A stretch of 15,068 nucleotides of DNA from Phoronis ovalis (Eukaryota; Phoronida; Phoronidae), in assembly GCA_028565635.1 (NCBI GenBank), contig JAOXYB010029301.1, positions 1 through 15,068 of the forward strand, in the 5' to 3' direction. The notes below the pieces were generated by a model. It had not been told where the DNA came from, did no database searches, and was given only the letters and a program-made list of their open reading frames with translations. Position 1 is the first letter of the stretch. Each line of letters starts with the position of its first letter. The position numbers were made by a program, and so were the translations under genes. This document shows, piece by piece, positions 9,601-15,068 of this stretch.

Positions 9601-10074
9601 AGATTATCATTATTGCCAACAGACGTCTTGCTCGAGGGGAAGAGGTAAATGACCTTAGAACAACTTAACACAAAAACTGGATTTTTTAAAAAAACAAATG
9701 CATTAAATACTAAATAAGAAATTATTGTAAAATAGGTACAAAAACTTGTAAAATGGATGTTTGCGCTTGCTTACTATTGTCTTCTATGTAATATGGTAAT
9801 TGCTTTGCTAGATGGAGTATGATATTTTTAATACAAGGTACAAAATTTAGGTTTTGATCATAATGCCAATAGTTAATGTCTCATGCTGAATTTTACAGTG
9901 TTAAACAGGCTGAATTTTCTATGGAATTATCCCGCCGAAGTGTTACTGATAGCAATTGTAGCTGTGATTTCTATATTTTAGCTGACCTACGATTACAAGT
10001 TTGACTTTGAAGATGAATCAAACAAAATACCATGCATGTGTGGAGCACCAAACTGTCGCAAGTGGATGAATTAG
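439..10074 (+). CDS. KMT2C: KMT2C/KMT2D (MLL3/MLL4, trr)-type histone H3K4 methyltransferase, 3' part, 14 exons
   Basis: Partial gene; the 5' end is outside the window. Seen: exons join(439-617, 981-1180, 1393-1543, 1724-1959, 2803-3084, 3398-3507, 4083-4326, 4548-4666, 6861-6987, 7800-7962, 8262-8398, 8852-8982, 9170-9644, 9982-10074). Each is bounded by AG and GT, and all splice in one open frame of 881 residues plus TAG. Domains by visible residue: linker 1-126, family motif [14 protein letters not shown] about 127-140, CxxC...CxxxC module about 189-240, ePHD about 370-475, FYRN about 510-560, FYRC about 561-675, WIN motif GCARSEPK about 680, SET about 725-860, post-SET to 881. Known of the family: nuclear SET enzyme of the COMPASS-like complex (WDR5, RBBP5, ASH2L, DPY30, UTX, PTIP), which mono-methylates H3K4 at enhancers. 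Invertebrates usually have one gene ancestral to vertebrate KMT2C and KMT2D, so the symbol means the pair. Vertebrate proteins are about 4900-5500 residues, so only the C-terminal sixth is present. Confidence 0.96.
618..980 (+). other. Intron of KMT2C/D
   Basis: AT-rich intron between exons 1 and 2. It holds nothing recognisable beyond its GTAACA donor and TTTAATAG acceptor. Confidence 0.8.
981..1180 (+). CDS. KMT2C: KMT2C/D exon 2: Lys/Glu-rich linker
   Basis: The acceptor is TTTAATAG ending at 980 and the donor is GTAAGA at 1181. The exon enters with two bases completing an Ala codon and ends in phase 0. It begins [15 protein letters not shown], two back-to-back psi-K-x-E motifs at codons 989-1012, then a charged probable helix ([20 protein letters not shown]). 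It corresponds to the IKTE-containing linker of vertebrate KMT2C, but little else in the exon is alignable by eye. Confidence 0.85.
1393..1543 (+). CDS. KMT2C: KMT2C/D exon 3: conserved [12 protein letters not shown] segment
   Basis: The acceptor is CTCTTTAG ending at 1392 and the donor is GTAAGC at 1544. It runs from phase 0 to phase 1 over 50 codons. It opens [17 protein letters not shown] and ends near [14 protein letters not shown]. Vertebrate KMT2C has ISVAITLHPTAAENI...SYEVSSAP at the same place, so the order of conserved blocks agrees. The function of this block is not known to me. Confidence 0.9.
1724..1959 (+). CDS. KMT2C: KMT2C/D exon 4: CxxC...CxxxC putative zinc module
   Basis: The acceptor is TTACTGTAG ending at 1723 and the donor is GTAACA at 1960. 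The first two bases complete a His codon, and the exon ends in phase 0. It contains [15 protein letters not shown], then [15 protein letters not shown] about 35 residues later. These are four cysteines in the same order as CCHCKVVILG...IVFCSNNCFILYS of vertebrate KMT2C. The spacing suggests a zinc-binding fold; this is inference from cysteine pairing, not a named catalytic domain. Confidence 0.9.
1960..2802 (+). other. Intron of KMT2C/D with inverted-repeat element
   Basis: Noncoding on both strands. An open minus-strand frame at 2455-2688 has no family resemblance. The intron carries the 164-bp inverted-repeat structure listed separately. Confidence 0.8.
2246..2409. repeat. Near-perfect inverted repeat, MITE-like or foldback element
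   Basis: The left arm (2246-2273, beginning GTAAAAAACAGAAAATCCTG) and the right arm (2383-2409, ending CAGGATTTTTTGTTTTTAC) are reverse complements over 28 positions, with one gap and two mismatches. They enclose a 109-base spacer with no coding content. The outer flanks TATA (2242-2245) and CATA (2410-2413) extend the pairing weakly. I see no clean target-site duplication. The layout fits a small non-autonomous DNA transposon or a foldback hairpin; no family can be named. Confidence 0.6.
2803..3084 (+). CDS. KMT2C: KMT2C/D exon 5: basic linker leading into ePHD
   Basis: The acceptor is AAATTGCAG ending at 2802 and the donor is GTAATG at 3085. The exon is phase 0 at both ends (94 codons). 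It has [12 protein letters not shown], a basic patch NKNRRRSSS that could serve as a nuclear localisation signal, and the family block [16 protein letters not shown]. That block matches LNKKWRGMKWKKWSIHI of vertebrate KMT2C, which sits directly before the ePHD finger. The open frame continues upstream to 2731, but the acceptor and homology place the exon start at 2803. Confidence 0.9.
3085..3397 (+). other. Intron of KMT2C/D
   Basis: AT-rich intron between the basic linker exon and the first ePHD exon. Nothing else recognised. Confidence 0.8.
3398..3507 (+). CDS. KMT2C: KMT2C/D exon 6: start of ePHD finger
   Basis: The acceptor is GTTTTCAG ending at 3397, in a pyrimidine-rich tract. The donor is GTAAAG at 3508. 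The exon is 36 codons plus two bases of an Arg codon. It encodes [15 protein letters not shown], then the first zinc pair in [17 protein letters not shown], matching CCFCHEEGDGLTDGPAR of vertebrate KMT2C. Confidence 0.93.
3508..4082 (+). other. Intron of KMT2C/D with 19-bp duplication near its acceptor
   Basis: AT-rich intron interrupting the ePHD finger between its first and second zinc pairs. Apart from the direct duplication at 4018-4055, nothing is recognised. Confidence 0.8.
4018..4055. repeat. Perfect 19-bp direct tandem duplication
   Basis: TTTAATATATAAGATTACC occurs twice without a mismatch (4018-4036 and 4037-4055). It ends 27 bases before the exon at 4083, so it covers the region where a branch point would normally lie. 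Confidence 0.95.
4083..4326 (+). CDS. KMT2C: KMT2C/D exon 7: core of ePHD finger
   Basis: The acceptor is ACTGTTACAG ending at 4082 and the donor is GTAAGA at 4327. The first base completes Arg; the exon ends in phase 0. It encodes [44 protein letters not shown] and MFFEDK. These supply the His/Cys ligands of the extended PHD finger (zinc knuckle plus atypical PHD). In vertebrate KMT2C/D the C-terminal ePHD is a chromatin-reading module; its binding partner here is inferred only from the family. Confidence 0.95.
4548..4666 (+). CDS. KMT2C: KMT2C/D exon 8: end of ePHD and linker to FYRN
   Basis: The acceptor is AATTTTCAG ending at 4547. The exon begins [11 protein letters not shown], the last C..H ligands of the ePHD (vertebrate TMLCPMHKPKG), then [16 protein letters not shown]. 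The donor must be GTAAGA at 4667: without splicing, AAG would be followed at once by TAA at 4668-4670. The exon therefore ends in phase 2 and the next exon supplies the third base of an Asn codon. Confidence 0.92.
4667..6860 (+). other. Large (2.2 kb) intron of KMT2C/D
   Basis: This is the longest intron in the window, separating the ePHD from FYRN. It contains the triplicated motif at 5621-5743. Short open frames at 5186-5374 and 6342-6539 look like chance: they have no family match and normal AT-rich composition. Confidence 0.8.
5621..5743. repeat. Triplicated CTCAATGTTTTGTTG..ACCCTGCAG motif
   Basis: The unit CTCAATGTTTTGTTG(A/C)TACCCTGCAG starts at 5632, 5661 and 5708. Copies 2 and 3 are followed by GTAGGACCC. 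Copies 1 and 3 are also preceded by GAATGTT(A/T)GTC (5621 and 5697). The shared flank outside the core suggests a nested duplication: a larger unit duplicated, with an inner copy between. Confidence 0.9.
6861..6987 (+). CDS. KMT2C: KMT2C/D exon 9: FYRN domain
   Basis: The acceptor is TTGTAACCAG ending at 6860 and the donor is GTAAGT at 6988. The exon has one joining base plus 42 codons. It encodes [29 protein letters not shown] and KDTIFP, aligning with FRVGSLIFHTIGQLLPQQMQ...KALFP of vertebrate KMT2C. FYRN pairs with FYRC to make one fold found in KMT2 enzymes and TBRG1. An upstream ATG at 6775 is in frame, but it lies in the intron and is not a start. Confidence 0.92.
6988..7799 (+). other. 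Intron of KMT2C/D
   Basis: Very AT-rich intron between the FYRN exon and the FYRN/FYRC junction exon. The open minus-strand frame at 7559-7810 is a shadow crossing into the next exon. No element recognised. Confidence 0.8.
7800..7962 (+). CDS. KMT2C: KMT2C/D exon 10: FYRN/FYRC junction
   Basis: The acceptor is TCTATTTAAG ending at 7799, with a rather weak pyrimidine tract. The donor is GTGGGA at 7963, less canonical than the others but required by frame and homology. The exon encodes [36 protein letters not shown], then [10 protein letters not shown] and NTPK. Vertebrate KMT2C has VGYEASRLYWSTRYANRRCRYLCSI at this place. It is 54 codons plus one base. Confidence 0.92.
8262..8398 (+). CDS. 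KMT2C: KMT2C/D exon 11: FYRC domain
   Basis: The acceptor is CTTTTTATAG ending at 8261 and the donor is GTAAGT at 8399. Two bases complete Ala, then [35 protein letters not shown] and VRVIES. The vertebrate counterpart is [24 protein letters not shown]. Ends in phase 0. Confidence 0.93.
8399..8851 (+). other. Intron of KMT2C/D
   Basis: AT-rich intron splitting FYRC. No gene or clear repeat seen. Confidence 0.8.
8852..8982 (+). CDS. KMT2C: KMT2C/D exon 12: end of FYRC and WIN motif
   Basis: The acceptor is ATATATTTAG ending at 8851 and the donor is GTATGT at 8983. The exon encodes [16 protein letters not shown], then [23 protein letters not shown] is the WIN (WDR5-interaction) motif of KMT2 proteins; its Arg inserts into the WDR5 beta-propeller and is essential for complex assembly. 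It is intact here and almost identical to vertebrate KMT2C. Confidence 0.94.
9170..9644 (+). CDS. KMT2C: KMT2C/D exon 13: SET domain
   Basis: The acceptor is CAATTCCAG ending at 9169 and the donor is GTAAAT at 9645. This is the longest exon (one base plus 158 codons). SET landmarks in order: [17 protein letters not shown] (SAM-binding GxG), [39 protein letters not shown] followed by LPNC (pseudoknot motif plus the first post-SET zinc ligand), and [10 protein letters not shown]. All catalytic-core motifs are intact, so the enzyme is probably active. The preceding RPHTLQ and [15 protein letters not shown] match the vertebrate linker. Confidence 0.97.
9645..9981 (+). other. Intron of KMT2C/D within the SET domain
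   Basis: Phase-0 intron inserted in the SET domain between ..RGEE and LTYDYKF. No other content recognised. Confidence 0.85.
9982..10074 (+). CDS. KMT2C: KMT2C/D exon 14: SET C-flank, post-SET and stop
   Basis: The acceptor is CTATATTTTAG ending at 9981, in phase 0. The exon encodes [18 protein letters not shown], then [12 protein letters not shown] and TAG. YDYKF carries the catalytic-site tyrosines of the SET fold, and CMCGAPNC is the post-SET zinc site. The C-terminus CRKWMN is identical to that of vertebrate KMT2C/D, so the stop is the true end of the protein. Confidence 0.97.
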   Translation: MTYDYKFDFEDESNKIPCMCGAPNCRKWMN

Positions 10075-10902
10075 AATAGGTGCTGAAACAAAATTAAAAT
10101 CAGGACAAGCAAGGTGGCTCCACATTCAAAATAATTTTTTGTTTTAATAACAATGCACAATTTTTGATGCATTTTCTGTTTTCCAAAGCTAGAAAAGACA
10201 ATCGGATTTAATTTGAGGTTGTGATTATGCTAATAGCTGCAAAAGCTGTTAGTCATTTCCAAGTCATTTTTTTGAAGGGTATATGCGCTATTTGTAATGA
10301 TTTTGTGAAATTTCTGTTTTGTGTATTGTATGTTGTAAGCATTTATTGAAAGGTTGCTATCGATGTCATCTACCTCAATTATTACGTATAATAATTATTT
10401 GAACAATTTGATGACCTAACATCAAGATACTACAATTTATTATTTGTTTGTGTCACAAATGATCAACTGATTGGTATGAACAAAATTATTGTGTTCTATC
10501 CAGATATTTCTCGATAATTTAAAATATATAAGAATTACTATTTTTTGTACATTTTGAAAACTGTCTGATTGTGTCAAAATTATTATTCAGCAGAGCTGTG
10601 CGAATTGAAATAACTTGGATTTATATCATACATGTTAATTAAATCTAGTGTAGAAATGTCTGCTAGTAAAATCAATTTGTATTTAGGATTTGTGAAATAT
10701 GAAACAAGTTCCAGGTTTTCTATGGAATATTATACGTCTTAATTTCAGAAGTATATATTGTTATCTAATTTGATTGGGGGATCAGATATTGATAAAGTAT
10801 ATACTGAACATTGTATTTGATTTTTTTGTTAATTTTACAGCTAGTAGTTTAGTTTAAAGAATTTTTTTCTAACGATTGATTGAAGACCACACCCGGATAA
10901 CT

Positions 10903-10910
10903 TGTAAATA
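10903..10910 (+). promoter_or_regulatory. Pumilio-type element TGTAAATA in 3' UTR
   Basis: Exact match to the PUF-family consensus TGTANATA on the sense strand of the KMT2C/D 3' UTR. Further copies are at 11024-11031 (overlapping the first poly(A) signal) and 11311-11318 (overlapping the second). Binding is inferred from the motif only. Confidence 0.4.
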
Positions 10911-11027
10911 TTGCAGTGGATTTGCCTGAACTTAAGTGCTGCTTTTCTAAATACTCGTTTGTGTATAAACTACCTAGTACTAGACTTATATTAGGAACTG
11001 AGTGTATATTTTTTCACATATTCTGTA

Positions 11028-11033
11028 AATAAA
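11028..11033 (+). promoter_or_regulatory. Polyadenylation signal AATAAA, KMT2C/D
   Basis: First canonical hexamer after the stop codon, followed by CTTTACCGTGTTAAAATGAG. Its order and strand fit KMT2C/D transcript termination; usage is inferred. Confidence 0.5.
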
Positions 11034-11317
11034 CTTTACCGTGTTAAAATGAGGAAAATCACATTTTTATTAGATAGATGTTTAATTTCCCGACAAAATA
11101 GAACATTTCAACATGTTTCTGTTTGTGGTACTAAACAGTAGTGTTACATTGATTAGAAATACATAGAGAAATTGTATGTGTAGTTTGTCAAAAGCATGGT
11201 AATTCTATGTTACAGTAATGAATTGTAGTAATATATTGTACAGAAGTGGTATAGTAGCTTTATCTTGGTATCCACAAATTTCAAGATTTTTTTTCTGTGT
11301 CCCTATATATTGTAAAT

Positions 11318-11323
11318 AATAAA
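11318..11323 (+). promoter_or_regulatory. Alternative polyadenylation signal AATAAA, KMT2C/D
   Basis: Canonical hexamer in TGTAAATAATAAACAAAG, preceded by a T-rich tract and TGTGTCCC. It could be a distal poly(A) signal. Further plus-strand AATAAA copies at 11494 and 11962 are less likely to belong to this gene. Confidence 0.4.
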
Positions 11324-11349
11324 CAAAGTATAGATATATTTAACAAGAA

Positions 11350-11997
11350 AATATTCTGAATTTTGTGATATTGTATGAGAAAATTTGGTTACGTATTAAT
11401 TTCTAAATCACGTGAAACAATTTAGTAGCTAAATTTCAGTAAATATATATTTACAAAAGTATCTACATCCTCTTTCACTACATATACAACAAAAATAAAC
11501 TACAAGACTACACGTTACATGTTAATGCAATACAAAAACCTGAAGACAGGAGGCCTACTGAAAACTGAATCATTTCAAAAAAATATACAGGATGAAATAT
11601 ACATCACCTGCATTGGTCAGCCGTCAATAGAAATATACCTTTAGACTTGACTGGAACAAGACGGATACAAACACCTGGTGAAATAGCACATCCACAAGCA
11701 GATGTCAAAATGCTACAACTTCACAGCCCACTTCTATTACAAATCAATACAATGGAACACAATATCATACTGTTCCTGAATGGGATTTTAGTACAGCTTA
11801 TAAAAGTACTTTCAAATACTAGTACTAATACAAGCCCCCTTATGTTTTATTTTATATTGATGAGTAAATGGAAGTTTGATAAAAACAGGGTTCAATGGGG
11901 CATTGGACCATTACCATTGAAAGCTGCTGTCATGCACACATATTGTGACTGCAGACCACACAATAAATTATTCCTACTGGGTCGCTAAGATAATGAT
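11350..11997. other. Intergenic region between convergent genes
   Basis: AT-rich DNA between the 3' ends of KMT2C/D (plus) and SMARCC (minus). The open plus frame at 11647-11988 has no recognisable domain. Both strands carry several AATAAA hexamers (minus strand 11066-11071, 11846-11851, 11998-12003), so 3' UTR boundaries are uncertain and the transcripts may overlap. Confidence 0.55.
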
Positions 11998-12003
11998 TTT
12001 ATT
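11998..12003 (-). promoter_or_regulatory. Polyadenylation signal AATAAA, SMARCC
   Basis: Plus-strand TTTATT, read as AATAAA on the minus strand, is the first canonical hexamer downstream of the SMARCC stop. Use is inferred from position. Confidence 0.5.
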
Positions 12004-12137
12004 AATTTTTAAAATCAAATTTTCTACATATTTTCAGCTTGTATTTAACGCACATAGCAAGAATAAAAAAAAGCGAGCGGCCTCTCTAAATGTATGAAGA
12101 GTTAAATTTCTTGGATGAGATTCTATGATAGTATCCT
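11998..12137 (-). other. SMARCC 3' UTR to nearest poly(A) signal
   Basis: On the minus strand the first AATAAA after the TGA is at 12003-11998, 135 bases downstream. This gives a short 3' UTR. A second minus-strand AATAAA at 11851-11846 would lengthen it. Confidence 0.5.
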
Positions 12138-14146
<2,009 letters not shown>

Positions 14147-14449
14147 CTGTAAAACCTGACATAATTACTTTTATCAGTAGTTTTTTTAGAATACTGCTAC
14201 TGTAGCAACTACCTTTTTCTTATACAGTTACACATCATTACTTTTACAGCAGGAAATGAGACCATTTACCTGCTGCAAAACCAAACATTATGAAAGCGCC
14301 ATGCTTTTTCATAGGTATTTAATCAAACTTCATGAAGTAGCTGAATCTTACTTCTAGACAGCAATGAACCCTTTTGCTCCCAGGTGACGAAAAATCAGCA
14401 GTACTTCAACATATTCTAATTAAATGAAAATAATCATTTTGCATAAAAT

Positions 14450-14700
14450 ACGTTCGTGCTATGTAATTTTAAACCATTCCCGGTTTGTGCTACCATCTAG
14501 CAAAGTTCATAGAGGTCATCTCCCCTGAACGCGCACGTGTTAAAGCTAAGCGCCTTTCTGTTTATTTGAAGTGCAGTCTAAAGTGTGCTGGAAAATATTT
14601 CAATTATTATCGACACGAACGTATGCCAAGTTTAATGATTCGGACAGTGCAGTAGTTAAACGTGTCTACATTCTAACCGGACACTTAAAATTCTCACGAA
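14450..14700 (+). promoter_or_regulatory. CpG-rich promoter-like segment
   Basis: CpG dinucleotides, sparse in most of the window, cluster here: I count about 20 between 14450 and 14890. The segment includes an E-box (GCACGTGT, 14533-14540), a pyrimidine-led CCTTTCTG (14553-14560) that could be a TSS, and a CTCF-like GCTAGATGGTAG on the minus strand (14501-14490). No TATA box is evident. Strand and activity are inferred; it could also be an enhancer or an alternative SMARCC promoter read leftward. Confidence 0.35.
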
Positions 14701-14702
14701 AA

Positions 14703-14766
14703 TGGATTTCGGTGGTGGAATTTCGATGTTTACAACAGGCTATTCAGGCACTTTGCAATGCCAATG
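14703..14766 (+). CDS. Possible first coding exon of an unidentified plus-strand gene
   Basis: The ATG lies in a good start context (CACGAAAATGG: A at -3, G at +4) inside the CpG-rich segment. It opens MDFGGGISMFTTGYSG and continues TLQCQ until a possible donor (CAATG/GTATTT at 14767). Without splicing the frame stops at about 14798. The Gly/Ser/aromatic N-terminus recalls replication protein A 32-kDa subunits only vaguely, and I do not assign it. The longer overlapping frame 14571-14888 begins with GTG rather than ATG and is probably chance. The exon may be spurious. Confidence 0.22.
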
Positions 14767-15068
14767 GTATTTTTTCAACATCTTTTATCTTGTTGCGATG
14801 GAATAAATGCATTCGTGTGGATAACTGTATGACTACAGGTAGAGATACAGCGTCTGTTTCAGAAACCTTTGTGTTGTGTACACGTTAAACTGTAATTTTG
14901 CAATTTTTGGTTTAATCCAGTTTGGATTTGCATAGGATTATGCTTGATTTGCAGGAATTTGCACCCTAATTCATACCATTCATGTGGATGTATGTAAAAA
15001 ATAATATAATGCCCATTTTTGCATCCTTGAAATTCAACAAAGGCGAGTACTTAATAATTGTGTTCATC

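Larger units (their letters stand above)
10075..11050 (+). other. KMT2C/D 3' UTR (minimum extent)
   Basis: AT-rich sequence after the TAG stop. The first canonical AATAAA is at 11028-11033; only ATTAAA variants occur earlier (for example near 10092 and 10637). Cleavage about 15-25 bases after 11033 gives a UTR of about 1 kb. Use of a second AATAAA at 11318-11323 would extend it to about 11.35 kb. It carries TGTAAATA motifs listed separately. Confidence 0.6.
14147..15068. other. Upstream SMARCC intron (right-truncated) with CpG-rich segment
   Basis: By position this is an intron of SMARCC, because about 80% of that protein must be encoded further right. I see no further SMARCC exon here. The outer parts (14147-14440 and 14890-15068) are AT-rich and featureless; the middle part is listed separately. 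Confidence 0.65.

Noticed and set aside
9354-9671. Minus-strand open frame of 105 codons
   Set aside because: Antisense shadow of the SET exon with no family resemblance.
10377-10396. Palindrome-like AATTATTACGTATAATAATT in the 3' UTR
   Set aside because: Short AT-rich arms are expected by chance in this composition and no known element matches.
11647-11988. Open plus frame of 113 codons between the two genes
   Set aside because: No domain, no splice logic, low-complexity AT-rich composition; more likely intergenic or SMARCC 3' UTR antisense.
14571-14888. Plus-strand open frame of 105 codons in the CpG-rich segment
   Set aside because: It begins with GTG rather than ATG, shows no recognisable domain, and reads across the better-supported ATG at 14703 in another frame.

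Overview
The window is nuclear DNA from an animal, most likely an invertebrate. It is AT-rich, with the standard genetic code and spliceosomal introns (GT-AG) of about 0.2-2.2 kb. The coding exons encode metazoan chromatin proteins that can be recognised almost residue by residue against the vertebrate families. The phylum cannot be fixed from the sequence alone. There are no bacterial genes, rRNA, tRNA, CRISPR array, recognisable virus or autonomous transposon.

Layout. (1) Positions 439-10074, plus strand: fourteen consecutive exons of the 3' part of a KMT2C/KMT2D-type (MLL3/MLL4, Drosophila trr) histone H3K4 methyltransferase. The 5' part lies left of the window. All fourteen exons join in one frame with no stop, giving 881 residues: a lysine/SUMO-motif-rich linker, a family-specific Cys pair module, the extended PHD finger (ePHD), FYRN, FYRC, a WDR5-binding WIN motif, SET and post-SET, ending in TAG. 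(2) Positions 10075 to about 11.05 or 11.35 kb: its 3' UTR, with AATAAA signals and three TGTAAATA (Pumilio-type) motifs. (3) About 11.35-12.0 kb: intergenic DNA between two convergent genes. (4) Positions 14146 down to 12138, minus strand: the last four exons (206 residues) of a SMARCC1/SMARCC2 (BAF155/BAF170, Drosophila moira) SWI/SNF core subunit, covering the acidic linker, the conserved coiled coil and a short Ala/Pro tail. The rest of this gene must lie to the right. (5) Positions 14147-15068: an upstream SMARCC intron by position. It contains a strikingly CpG-rich stretch (about 14450-14890) that looks like a promoter plus a possible first exon of an unidentified plus-strand gene.

Together the two genes encode an enhancer H3K4 mono-methyltransferase and a core scaffold subunit of the BAF remodeller, arranged tail to tail. 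Noncoding structure worth noting: a 3 x 47-bp tandem repeat (74-213), a long near-perfect inverted repeat resembling a tiny MITE (2246-2409), a triplicated motif (5621-5743) and a perfect 19-bp duplication just upstream of the ePHD acceptor (4018-4055). I see no new biological system; the most unexpected element is the CpG-rich promoter-like segment inside the SMARCC intron.
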